A stretch of 62,000 bases of DNA from Lingula anatina (GCF_001039355.2 NW_019774692.1:1985-63984); one strand, 5' to 3'; positions 10,185-20,161 are shown, counted from the stretch's first letter. The notes: a model not told the origin generated them from the sequence alone. Made by a program: numbers and translations.

Positions 10185-10610
10185 ATGACAAAAAACAATT
10201 TAATAAGAGGTACAGGAAAAAGAAAGTGTTCAATTGCACAAGCAATTTTATTTCCATGTGAAGAAAAAAAAGATTCGCAAATTTTAATAAATAGTAAAAA
10301 TATTAAAAAAGAATTAGAAATTGAAAAATTTTTTCCAAATACTGTATTTGTAAGACTAATAAGAGAAGTATTATTATTGACAAAAACTGTTGGTAAATAC
10401 GATATTAAAATAAAAGTTTCTGGTGGTGGATTTTCAGGACAAGCTTCTGCATGTAGAGCTGCAATTGCTAAAGCTTTAGCAACTTTATCCCCAGAAAATA
10501 AAAATATTCTACGTAATTCTGGTTGTTTAACTAGAGATTCTAGAATAAAAGAAAGAAAGAAATACGGTCTTAAAAAAGCTAGAAAAGCTCCTCAATTCTC
10601 AAAAAGATAG
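10185..10610 (+). CDS. rpsI: 30S ribosomal protein S9
   Basis: S9 reaches into the P site with its C-terminal tail. The 141-residue frame shows G-T-G-K-R-K-C-S-I-A-Q-A, the G-G-G-F-S-G-Q-A motif and the terminal K-A-R-K-A-P-Q-F-S-K-R. The ending with a final basic residue is the functional hallmark of the family. Confidence 0.96.
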   Translation: MTKNNLIRGTGKRKCSIAQAILFPCEEKKDSQILINSKNIKKELEIEKFFPNTVFVRLIREVLLLTKTVGKYDIKIKVSGGGFSGQASACRAAIAKALATLSPENKNILRNSGCLTRDSRIKERKKYGLKKARKAPQFSKR

Positions 10611-10645
10611 AATTTTATTTTTTCTTTATATAATAAAAGTATACT

Positions 10646-10724
10646 GGGGCCATAGTTCAGATGTGGTTAGAACACACGACTTATAATCGTGAGGTCTTGG
10701 GTTCAACTCCCAATGGTCCCACCA
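10646..10724 (+). tRNA. tRNA-Ile (anticodon UAU)
   Basis: The acceptor GGGGCCA pairs with TGGTCCC. The D-stem gttc pairs with gaac. The anticodon stem cacga/tcgtg encloses the loop cttataa, placing TAT at 34-36. Discriminator A and encoded CCA follow. UAU reads AUA directly. Most bacteria instead use a CAU tRNA whose C34 is converted to lysidine by TilS. It lies between rpsI and the probable ECF S-component. Confidence 0.93.
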
Positions 10725-10737
10725 CTTATATACTTAA

Positions 10738-11304
10738 ATGAGATGAATTTTAAAAAATATTGTATTGTGTAGTTCTTTTATTGCAATATGATCTTTGCTA
10801 TCTACATCATTATCAATATTTAGACCATTATTTTTTACAACAGGTTTTATACCTGTTTTTTATTTTTTGATATGATTTCAAGCTTTTTATTTTCCACCTA
10901 GAGAAGCTTTTATAACTGGTTTTTTAGGTCATGCATTATTTGATATAAGTATGATTTTTGATTTCTTTTTTGTTTTTATTTGATTTGCAAGTGGTATTTC
11001 ATGTTTTTTTATTTCATGATTAAAAAAAAGAAAAAAATTAATATGTTTAATGGTAGTATTAATGCCAATAATTTATATAATATTTTTTTTAATAATGGGA
11101 GAATTAAAATTTTTCTCTGAAAAATCACATTTAAGTTTTTTAGATTATTTAAAAGCAAATCCAATAGTTGTATTTATGATTACAATTGTAAATCCAATAT
11201 TTAATTTATTTGTATATTTATTTTTTGTAAAAAATCGAATAGTTAAAAAAATTTTAGAAATATTTGAGTATAAAGAATATAAAATTAAAAAATTAAATGA
11301 ATAA
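10738..11304 (+). CDS. Probable ECF transporter S-component (substrate unknown)
   Basis: A 188-residue integral membrane protein with about five hydrophobic segments. The ATG is 14 bp after the tRNA-Ile CCA and is the only start that keeps the frame open. The block G-F-L-G-H-A-L-x-D-I followed by a hydrophobic stretch and x-A-S-G-I resembles the G-H-A-L-x-D region of UPF0397-type ECF S-components. Proximity to ecfA1-ecfA2-ecfT supports this. The substrate cannot be read. Alternatively it is an unrelated lineage-specific membrane protein. Confidence 0.5.
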
Positions 11305-13834
11305 ACATATTGTTTTAGCATCACAATGAAGAAGAATATTTGCAAGATTATTTGATTTAATAATTATAATTTCAATATATACATCAATTTTTTATTTAAT
11401 ATGAAAACAATTTAAATTTCAAAAAGAAGAAATACAAATTTTATCTTTAATTTCATTTTCAATAACAATTATTTTTTTTGTTTTATTACAAATTGTTATT
11501 CCATTTTTAAATAATGGAAAAACAATTGGAAAATATATTTTTAAAATAAAAATAATTAATGAAAATAATAAAAAATTACCAATCATTTTTTTTATTATTA
11601 GAGAATTTTTTGTTTATTTAACTTTATTTTTAAGTTATATTTTATCTAATTTTATTTATCTGATTTTATTAAAAAATAATTTATTGAATAACAAAGAAAT
11701 AATAAAACTTATCATTAATTCAATTTCTTGTTTAAATATTTTTTGATTTATTTTTATTTTTATTTTTCAAAAAATTAATAAATCAAATAGATTGTTTTAT
11801 GATTCAAAATATTTAGCTCTTGTTGTAATGGAAGGGCAACAAGTGTTTGTAAAAGAAGAAAAAAACATAGAAAATAATAAAAAAATGAAAATAAAAACAA
11901 ATATAAATAATAATTTTTTAAATGAAAATCAGTTAAAAGCAACTTTAATTTCAAAAGAAAAAAATTTAAGAATAATTGCTGGACCAGGTACAGGTAAAAC
12001 AACAGTTTTGGTTTCTAGAATTTTAAATTTAATCAAAAATAAAAAAGTAGATTTTAATAAAATTTTAATTTTAACTTTTACAAAAAAAGCATGTAAAAAT
12101 ATTAAAGAACGTATTAAAAATGAGATATCTGATTTTGATGGTAAACATATATTTACATATCATTCATTTTGTTATAAGTTTCTTTTAGAAGAAAAAAACC
12201 ATTTAAATTTTGTAAAAAATAAAAATTTAAATATTTTAGATCAAGAAGATCAAAAACAAATTATTAAAAATATAATTAAAGAAAATAAAATTAATTTATT
12301 TGGAAAAATTATAGACAAAGAAACAATAAATTATATTTTTGAATCATTAAATGAAACTAAATTTTTACAGATAAGAAATTATGAAAATTTTAAAGAAATA
12401 ATTTTAAAATTTGATTCAATTTTAAATGAAAAACAAATTTTATTTTTATGAAATTTAAGTAATGAATATGAAAAATATAAACAAAAAAATAATTTATTAG
12501 ATTTTTTTGATTTATTAAAAAAAACATATTTTTTATTGAAAGAAAATCCATCACTTTTAATAAAATGAAAAAGAAGATATTCACAAATAATTATAGATGA
12601 ATTTCAAGATACAAATAAAATACAATATTTATTAATAAAATTATTATCAAATAATGGAAAAGAAATCAAAGTTTCAATTGTTGGTGATCCTGATCAAACA
12701 ATATATGGTTGAAGAGATGCAGATATTGAATATATTTTAAATTTTGATAAAGATTTTAAAAATACTGAAACTATAATTTTAAATAAAAATTATAGATCAT
12801 CAAAAGATATTGTTGATTTATCAAATTCTTTTATTTTAAAAAATAAAAATCGTATTTTAAAAAATATCATTGCTACAAAAAAAAATATTCAAAAACCTGA
12901 ATTATTTATTGGCAATGAGTATGAACAAGTAGATGAAATTGTAAATAAAATTAAAGTATTAATTGATAATTTTGTACCATTAAATGAAATATGTATCATT
13001 TATCGTTCTCATTATTTATCAGCAAAGTTAGAAAAAGAATTAATTAATAATAAAATTAATTATTATATTTTTAAAGGTATTAAATTTTTTTTAAGAAGAG
13101 AAATTAAAGATTTTTTGATTTTAATTTCATTATTGGTAAATGAAAATGATTTTGAAGTTGAACAAATTTTAATGTGAGTAAAAGCTGTTGGTATAAAAAC
13201 AATAATAAAATTAAAAAATGCAGCAAAAGAAGAAAACAAAACTTTATTAAAGTTTATTGAAAATATTTCAGATAATATAAAATTTAATAATATTTCTTCA
13301 AATATTAGTGAAGTTTTTGATAATATTTTTATTTATAAAAAACAATTATTTGAAATTAAAAGTTTATCATATTTAAGTAAAGTTATTTTTGAAAAAATAT
13401 ATTTAAATATTTTAGATAAACTTTATTTTAATAAAGATGAAAGAATTAAAAATATTAAAATTTTATTAAATATAATAAATGATTTTGAAAATAAAAATTT
13501 AAATAAATCAATTAAAACAAAAATTTTAGAATTTTTAAATATGATTAAAATTTCTATTTCAGATGATTTTATTGATAAAAAAAATTCAATTAATTTAATG
13601 ACAGTTCATAATACAAAAGGATTAGAATTTGATCATGTTTTTATTTTTAATGTTTCAAAAAATATATTTCCAACAAGAAGAATTAAAACAATTAATGATT
13701 TAGAAGAGGAAAGAAGATTGTTATTTGTTGGAATGACAAGAGCAAGAAAAACATTGTTTATAACATCAGATTATAATTTTTCAGAATTTATTGAAGAATT
13801 ACAAAAAACTAAACAAATAAATATAATAGATTAA
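11297..13834 (+). CDS. RDD membrane domain fused to UvrD/PcrA-type DNA helicase
   Basis: A single 845-residue frame (UGA as Trp). Residues 1 to about 185 form an RDD domain: W-R-R-I-F-A-R-L-F-D, several membrane segments, N-G-K-T-I-G-K, and a closing F-Y-D-S-K-Y motif. After a Lys/Asn-rich linker the helicase begins near residue 210: Q-L-K-A, Walker A G-P-G-T-G-K-T-T, I-L-T-F-T-K-K-A, Walker B region I-I-D-E-F-Q-D-T, G-D-P-D-Q-T-I-Y-G-W-R, then M-T-V-H-N-T-K-G-L-E-F-D and the C-terminal V-G-M-T-R-A-R. I checked codon by codon from 11297 to beyond 11940 and found no stop. An internal ATG at 11885 could start a separate helicase of about 650 residues. The ATG overlaps the upstream gene by 8 bp. 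Confidence 0.85.
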
Positions 13835-14496
13835 TGGAATATAAAAAATTAATTATAAAAAATTTTAATACTTGTTATTTTTGTAAATCACTAATTGATG
13901 AAAATAGTATTTCAAAAATAGAAGAAAAAATAATAAAAAAACAAACTTTTATTTTTTTTGTTTGTAATTTTTGTAAAAATAAAATGTATTTTTGAAAAGA
14001 TTCAAATGAAAATTATTTTTTTCAAAAGAAAATAAATATTGTTTTATTAGAACCAGAAATACCTGGAAATGTTGGAACAATTATTAGACTTGCTTGTTCA
14101 TTTGATTTTACATTACATTTAATTGAACCATTTGGTTTTATATTTTCAAAAAAATGATTAAAAAGAAGTAGTGCAAATCATTTTGAATTAGCAGATATTA
14201 AGAAATATTCATCATGAGAAGATTTTATTTCAAAAAATAAAGATATTTATATTGTTACAACTTCTTCAAAAGCAGACAAAAAAATTACAGATTTTGATTT
14301 TACAATGATTGAAAAACCAATTTTTATTGTTTTTGGAAAAGAATCTGTTGGTTTACCAAAAAATATAATTAAAAAGTATTCAAATAATTTATTTAAAATT
14401 AATCAAACAAAATTAACAAGTAGTATTAATTTAGGACAAGCAGTTTCAATTTGTTCATTTTTTGTATTGTTACAATATTTTGATTTAAATATTTAA
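13834..14496 (+). CDS. trmL: TrmL-type tRNA 2'-O-methyltransferase with N-terminal four-cysteine domain
   Basis: A SPOUT-family enzyme that methylates the ribose of the wobble base in tRNA-Leu in other bacteria. From about residue 68 the sequence follows TrmL: I-N-I-V-L-L-E-P-E-I-P-G-N-V-G, H-L-I-E-P-F-G-F, V-F-G-K-E-S-V-G-L-P and S-S-I-N-L-G-Q-A-V-S. The total is 220 residues against about 155 for TrmL. The extra N-terminus holds C-x2-C (14, 17) and C-x2-C (44, 47), suggesting a zinc ribbon. The start overlaps the helicase stop (TAATG). Confidence 0.85.
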
Positions 14497-14508
14497 TATT
14501 ATTTTTTA

Positions 14509-14517
14509 TGTTAAAAT
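14509..14517 (+). promoter_or_regulatory. Putative extended -10 (TG-T-TAAAAT) for tRNA-Gly
   Basis: TGTTAAAAT ends 15 nt before the first base of tRNA-Gly. The TG one base upstream of the hexamer makes it an extended -10 element. Confidence 0.45.
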
Positions 14518-14532
14518 GTAATAAATAATTTT

Positions 14533-14606
14533 GCAGATATAGTTTAATGGCAAAACCACAGCCTTCCAAGCTGAAGATGAGAGTTCGATTCTCTTTATCT
14601 GCTCCA
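14533..14606 (+). tRNA. tRNA-Gly (anticodon UCC)
   Basis: The acceptor GCAGATA pairs with TATCTGC. The anticodon stem-loop cagccttccaagctg places TCC in the loop. The discriminator is U, as in bacterial tRNA-Gly, with encoded CCA. It can serve all four glycine codons by wobble, as expected in Mollicutes. Confidence 0.95.
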
Positions 14607-14627
14607 TTTTAACAATAAATTTTATAG

Positions 14628-15233
14628 ATGAAAAAAATAAAACTTTCAGAATTTTTATTTTATAAACAAATTTTTAGTATTTTAAATATATCTTTTGTTT
14701 TAAATTTAGTAATTACAAATATTTTTGCATTTAGAAGTACTGGTTGAACAGATATTGTTTCTTTTAGAATAGTTGTTACTTCAATTTTTGCAATATCTGT
14801 TTTATTTTTTTCTGTTTATTTATTATATTTTTTTCTTTTTTTTAAAAAAAAATATAATTTTTTTGTTCAAAAAGTATATAAAGATTTTAAAATATTATTT
14901 TTTAGTATTTTTTTTACATTAATTATTGGAATTATTTGTTTATTTTTAGTATGATTTTATGATTCAGATATACAAGTTCGTACAATAATAAAAACAACAA
15001 TATTATCTAGAATAATATTTTTTGTATGTTCACCATTTTCAATTATTTTAACTTTTCTTGGTATTGCAATGAATGTAAAAATATTTAATTTATGACAACA
15101 TCAAAAAAAAGATGATACAAATTTACAAATAATTAATAATGATAATAAAATTGAAGATAATTTTATTATTAAAAATGATGATATAAAAAATTCAAAAAAA
15201 GAAAATGAAATTGAAAAAAAGAAGAATTATTAG
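14628..15233 (+). CDS. Hypothetical membrane protein with charged C-terminal tail
   Basis: 201 residues with four hydrophobic segments in the first 155 residues. A highly charged Asp/Asn/Lys tail follows (about 160-201). I do not recognise the family. The 3' end overlaps trpS by 29 bp, so the two are likely translated from one message. Confidence 0.7.
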
Positions 15234-16203
15234 TGGTATTACCTCTTCAAGTTTCCCAACATTAGCTCATTATTTAATAATTTTTAAAAATTTAATTAAA
15301 TTACAAAAAGAATATGATTTATTTTTTTTAATTGGTGATTTACATTCAATAAGTACTAGAAAAGAAAATGAAGAAATTCCAATCTTTCAAGAAGAATTAG
15401 CAAAAATAGCTTTTGCATGTGGAATTGAAAAAGAAAATGTTTATATTCAATCTCAAATTCAAGAACATACAATGTTAAGTTGTTTATTATCATCTTTTCA
15501 ACCAGTTGGTCAATTAAATAGAATGACACAATTTAAATCTAAAATAAATAAAGGTGTTTTTAAATCATTAGGTTTATATAGTTATCCTGTTTTAATGGCA
15601 AGTGATATTTTACTTTTTGATGCAGATGTTTTAATTGGTCCAGATCAAAAACAACATTTAGAATTAACTAGAGGCTTATGTAAAAGGTTTAATAAACAAT
15701 ATAAAAATGTATTTAAATTACCTGAATTTATTGAAATGTCTGGTACAAATTATAGAATTAGAGATTTACAAAATCCAGATAAAAAAATGTCAAAATCTGT
15801 TAAAAATAAATTATCTACGATTTTTTTAAATGATTCAATTGAAGAAATAACAAAAAAAATAAAAAGTTGTAAAACAGATTCAGAAAATATAATTAAATTT
15901 GATTTTGAAAATAAACCTGGTGTTTCAAATTTAATTCTTATTTATTCATTGTGTAATGAAAAAAATATTTTTTTAGCTGAAAAAGAATTAAAAGAAATTT
16001 GTAATAATTATTTAGATTTAAAATTAAATGTTTTAAATTCATTAATAAATAAATTAAAACCAATTCATAAAAAAGTAAAATATTTTAATAATAATCCTAA
16101 GATATTAAAAGAATATTTAAATTTAGGTTTTAAAAGAGCAAAAAAAATTGCCGAAAAAAAAATGAAATTAATTAATAAAAAAGTTGGTGTTCCATATTTA
16201 TAA
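15205..16203 (+). CDS. trpS: Tryptophanyl-tRNA synthetase
   Basis: A class I synthetase of 332 residues, normal size. It shows a diverged HIGH-type region (G-I-T-S-S-S-F-P-T-L-A-H-Y), R-M-T-Q-F-K-S-K, D-I-L-L-F-D-A-D-V-L-I-G-P-D-Q-K-Q-H, and K-M-S-K-S. In this code-4 organism it must charge the tRNA that reads UGA. The protein contains no tryptophan, either as UGA or UGG. It is the only long gene here without a UGA codon, apart from a few ribosomal and membrane proteins. Confidence 0.95.
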   Translation: MKLKKRRIISGITSSSFPTLAHYLIIFKNLIKLQKEYDLFFLIGDLHSISTRKENEEIPIFQEELAKIAFACGIEKENVYIQSQIQEHTMLSCLLSSFQPVGQLNRMTQFKSKINKGVFKSLGLYSYPVLMASDILLFDADVLIGPDQKQHLELTRGLCKRFNKQYKNVFKLPEFIEMSGTNYRIRDLQNPDKKMSKSVKNKLSTIFLNDSIEEITKKIKSCKTDSENIIKFDFENKPGVSNLILIYSLCNEKNIFLAEKELKEICNNYLDLKLNVLNSLINKLKPIHKKVKYFNNNPKILKEYLNLGFKRAKKIAEKKMKLINKKVGVPYL

Positions 16204-16209
16204 TTTTAT

Positions 16210-17597
16210 TTATTCATCAATTATTTTGTATTTATTACCAGATTTAACTATTTTTTTTTCATTTTCTAATTTTTCAGTTATTTTTGCTGCTTTGTTATAA
16301 CCAATTGAAAAATATCTTTGAATTCAAGAAATAGAAATATATTCTTTATTTTTTATTAGATTTAAAGTTTTTTCATAAATTTCTAAATCATTTTCATTAA
16401 AATTTACATTTTCTATTGAATTTAAATTTTCTTCTAAATTAATAAAATTTTTTCAATAATTATTTTTATAATTTTTATTTTTTCAAAAATTAACTAATGT
16501 ATTTATTTCATCATTTTTTATATAAACACCTTGTGCTCTAGAAATTTTTTGTCCTAATGGATTTAAAATTAACATATCTCCATATCCTAAAAGTTGTTCA
16601 GCACCAGTTTTATTTAAAATTGTTCTTGAATCAAATTGATTAGAAACATTAAATGCTATTCTTCCTGGAATATTTGCTTTAATTAAACCAGTTAGAACAT
16701 CAGTAGATGGTCTTTGTGTAGCAATAACTAAAAATACTCCTGCTGCTCTTGCAATTTGTGTTATTTTAATTATTGAGTCTTCTACATCTTTTTTGTTTGA
16801 AAACATTAAATCAGCTAATTCATCTATTATTACAACAAAATATGGTATTTTTTTATCTGGATTTTTATAATTATATGAATCAATTTTATTTGTTTTTGAT
16901 TCTTTAAAAATTTCAAAACGTTTTTTTATTATTTTAAGAACATTTTTTAAAGCTAAAATTGCAATTTTATTATCATTAATAATTGGTCTTACTAAATGAG
17001 GTAAATCATTAAATACTGTAAGTTCGACTTGTTTTGGATCAATTAATAGTAATTTTAATTCTTCTGGAGAATGTTGAGAAATTAATGATGAAATTACTGA
17101 AAGTAAACAAACTGATTTTCCACCTCCAGTTGCTCCAGCTATAAGTAGGTGAGGTTGTTTTTCTAATTGAATAATTTTTGTGTTACCAATAACATCTTTT
17201 CCAATTAATAATTTTAAAGAATTATTTTCTTTTGTTAAATCTTTAATTACTGAATTTCAATAAATATTTAATCTTTTTTTATTTGGTATTTCTATACCAA
17301 CAGCAGATTTACCTGGTATAGGTGCTTCAATTCTTATTCTGTTACTTGCTAATTCTATTTCAAATTCTTCTTTTAATTCTTTAAATTTTTGAACTTTTAC
17401 CCCAGTTCCTAATTCTATTTCAAATTTTGTAAATGTTGGACCAATATAAAAATTATTAACATTTGCATTAACATTATAAATTTTTAAAACATTTTCTATT
17501 TTATTTTTATTTTTTAATGATTCAATTTTATTAAATTTTTTTATTTCTTCAATATCTTGATTATTTACTTTGTTATAAATATCATTTTTTGGATATA

Positions 17598-17649
<52 letters not shown>

Positions 17650-18591
17650 TTCTTTTTCTTTATTTAAGTTTTCTAAAATAATATTTTTATTTTTATCATT
17701 TTTATTAGATGAAAATTCAGGAATTTCTCATTCAATTTCTCTAGTATGTTCTTTTTCTTTTTCTTCAATTTTTTCTTGATGTTGTTTTTTTATTAATTTT
17801 AAATTTTCAGAAGCAATATTATCTGCTTTTTTACTCATTTTATAAACAATAGGTACTTCAATTGTTATGTTTTCATCATGTATTTGATTCATTGTTTCAG
17901 GTTTAAATTTTATTTTTTTAAATCCTTCTTTCATATTTTTCCATTTTATTAAATTTCTTTTTTCTTTTTTAAATAATAAATAAAATGGATGATTAAAAAA
18001 TAAAAAAGAAAACATAAAAAATAAACTAAAAAAATTTAAAATAATGGATGAAATAATATATGTGTAATTAAATAATGTTGCTATTGTTAAACCAATAATT
18101 CCACTAATATTTTTTTCAGTTATTAAAATAAATGGTTTATATCCTATAAAAAAATTTATATTTTCTTGAAATATAACATTATTTACTTTATATTCTTTTC
18201 AAAAATTTGAAAAAATTTTATTAAAAGAGTAATTTTTATAAGCTAAAATATTATTATTTATATTTAAAAAAATAGTTGTTAATAAACCTGTAATTCAAAA
18301 AATATTAAATATACATCATGTTATTTTTATAATTAATTTTTTATTTATTTTATTTAATTTGAAAATTTTTTTATTAAAAGTATAAAAAATAATTTGAAAA
18401 AATAAACAAAAATATAAGAAATATTTTAATATACCAAATGGTAAATGAAATACAAAATTATCTATTGTTTGACCAACTATTGATAATCTAAAGGTTGTTA
18501 TTACTAAAAAGAAAATAATTAAAAATAATATTAAATATTTTATTATTTTTAATGTTAATGATTTTTTATTAAAATTATTTTTTTGAATCAT
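16210..18591 (-). CDS. ftsK: DNA translocase FtsK/SpoIIIE
   Basis: 793 residues if started at the ATG at 18591. Hydrophobic N-terminal segments (to about residue 195) anchor it in the membrane. A charged linker holds 17 consecutive Asn. The RecA-like motor follows, with Walker A within G-A-T-G-G-G-K-S, a Walker B region with D-E, and the I-A-T-Q-R-P-S motif. The C-terminal winged-helix gamma domain has S-W-I-Q-R-Y-F-S-I-G-Y-N-K-A-A. It pumps DNA through the septum during division. The same frame is open upstream into tsaD because of a frameshift there, so the true N-terminus is uncertain. Confidence 0.9.
17599..17649 (-). repeat. (AAT)17 trinucleotide repeat encoding poly-Asn in FtsK
   Basis: Seventeen perfect ATT units on the plus strand read as AAT (Asn) in ftsK. 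The tract lies in the linker between membrane and motor domains. Gain or loss of units would change linker length without breaking the frame. Confidence 0.95.
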
Positions 18592-19542
18592 ATTTATATA
18601 ATATTTTATTATTTTTAAAAATTTTATAACCAACAATTCCAATCATTGCTGCATTATCAGTACAATATTTTTTTCTGGTATTAAAATTTTAATTTTTTTA
18701 AAATTTTCTTTAAATTTTTTTTGTAAACTTTCATTACTTGCAACACCACCGCTTAAAATTATTGTTTTAACAAAATTTTTATTAATTATTTTATTTACCT
18801 TAAAAATTATATTTTCAAAAATTGTTTCTTGTAATGAAAAAGCAAAGTTTTTTTTATCATTTTCATTAAAATTTGAATTATTAATTAAATTTATACAATG
18901 TGTTTTAATACCTGAAAATGAAAAATTTAAATCATCATTTTTATTATAAATAGGAATTTTAAATTTATGTTTTCCATTTTTTGCAAGTTTTTCAATTTTT
19001 GGTCCACCAGGATATTGCAAATTTAATTTTCTTGCAACTTTATCTATCATTTCACCTGCTGCATCATCTAAAGTTTTTGAAATTAATTTAAATTTTAGTT
19101 CTTTTTCAAGATAAAAAATACTTGTATGTCCACCACTTATAACAATTGCAAGTGCTGGATATTCTATTTTTTGTTTATCATTAAGTTCTGATGCATAAAT
19201 ATGTCCATGTAAATGATTTACAGGAATTAATGGTATTTTTTTATAATCAGAAATAAATTTTGCACATGTATATCCAATATTTAAACAACCAATTAATCCA
19301 GGTTTTTCAGTATATGCAATTGCATCTATTAATTTAAATTCAATTGGATTTTTATTTTTTATTTTTTCTATTAAAATTGGAATATTTTTTACATGTAAAT
19401 CACTTGCAATTATAGGAATTACACCTCCAAAATTTTTGAATGTTTCAATTTGTGATATTGTTAAACAATTAACTACTTTATTGTTTTTTAAAATTGCAAC
19501 ACTACTTTCATCACAACTACTTTCAATTGATAAAATTAACAT
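18575..19542 (-). CDS. tsaD: tRNA N6-threonylcarbamoyladenosine synthase subunit TsaD, frameshifted near its C-terminus
   Basis: TsaD completes t6A at position 37 of ANN-decoding tRNAs. The first ~289 residues are clear: S-I-E-S-S-C-D-E-S, the metal motif H-L-H-G-H (His110, His114), G-G-H-T-S and G-G-V-A-S-N. At an A7 run (plus-strand 18668-18674) the frame is one base short. The expected C-terminal tail, with T-D-N-A-A-M-I-G and its metal-binding Asp, continues in the -1 frame to TAA at 18575-18577. Without correction the frame reads via a UGA (Trp) at 18643 into ftsK. The sequence A-AAA-AAU fits a -1 slippery heptamer; polymerase slippage or a sequence error are alternatives. Confidence 0.85.
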
Positions 19543-19551
19543 ATTATTTAA

Positions 19552-19557
19552 ATTATA
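19552..19557 (-). promoter_or_regulatory. Putative -10 box (TATAAT) for tsaD
   Basis: On the minus strand a perfect TATAAT ends 9 nt before the tsaD ATG. The predicted transcript would have only about 1-4 nt before the start codon. Confidence 0.45.
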
Positions 19558-19578
19558 AATTTTTATATTTATTTTTTA

Positions 19579-19587
19579 TGATAAAAT
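19579..19587 (+). promoter_or_regulatory. Putative extended -10 (TG-A-TAAAAT) for rpsU
   Basis: TGATAAAAT ends 10 nt before the rpsU ATG and lies in the 55-bp divergent gap with tsaD. A very short leader is implied. Confidence 0.45.
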
Positions 19588-19597
19588 TTTTTTATCT

Positions 19598-19738
19598 ATG
19601 ATTATTATTAAAATAAAAGAAAATGAAAATATTAATTCTTTAGTTAGAAGATTTAAAAGAGCATCATTAGGTGTTAAAAAAGAATTTAAAAGAAGAGAAT
19701 TTTTTATTAAACCAAATAAAAGAAATATAAAAAATTAA
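19598..19738 (+). CDS. rpsU: 30S ribosomal protein S21
   Basis: 46 residues, shorter than the usual 55-70. It shows S-L-V-R-R-F-K-R-A followed by K-K-E-F-K-R-R-E-F-F-I-K-P, the S21 pattern, and ends soon after the core. It stands alone on the plus strand between two minus-strand genes and converges with the HIT gene, overlapping it by 4 bp. Confidence 0.85.
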   Translation: MIIIKIKENENINSLVRRFKRASLGVKKEFKRREFFIKPNKRNIKN

Positions 19739-20139
19739 TTTTTAATAGTTTTTCAAACTTTTTCAATGTCAATTTTTTCATCAGATTTTTCAACTTTAAC
19801 TGAAAAACCTATATTTTTTTTATATTTTGGAATAATATGTAAATGATAATGATCAATTATTTGTCCAGCAATTGGATTAAAATTATTTAAAAAGTTAAAT
19901 CCTTTTGGTTTTAATTTATAATTTAATAGATTTGTTATTTTTTGTTGTACTAATGCAATTTCTTTTATTTCATTTTTATTTAATTTTAAAATATTTTCTT
20001 TATGTTTTTTAGTTATAATTAAACAATGACCAACATCAGAAGGAAAAACATCTAAAATAACAATTAATGTATCATTTTCATAAAGAATTTTTGATTCAAT
20101 TTCTTTATTGATAATTTTACAAAAAATACAATTTTTCAT
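19735..20139 (-). CDS. hit: HIT family nucleotide-binding protein
   Basis: 134 residues with C-x2-C at the N-terminus (C-I-F-C), D-V-F-P-S-D-V-G-H-C-L-I-I-T-K-K-H, and the histidine triad H-Y-H-L-H-I-I-P. Family members hydrolyse dinucleoside polyphosphates or aminoacyl adenylates, but the physiological substrate cannot be read. The UGA at 19753 is Trp and the stop is TAA at 19735. A perfect TATAAT (20148-20153, minus) lies 8 nt before its ATG. Confidence 0.92.
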
Positions 20140-20161
20140 ATATCCTAATTATATAAATAAA

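Noticed and set aside
10738-11304. First thought to be lgt (prolipoprotein diacylglyceryl transferase)
   Set aside because: It is too short and lacks the Lgt signature. The G-H-A-L-x-D block fits an ECF S-component better.
17597-17650. Regular short repeat that could suggest a CRISPR or satellite array
   Set aside because: It is a simple ATT tract inside ftsK and reads as Asn. There are no spacers.
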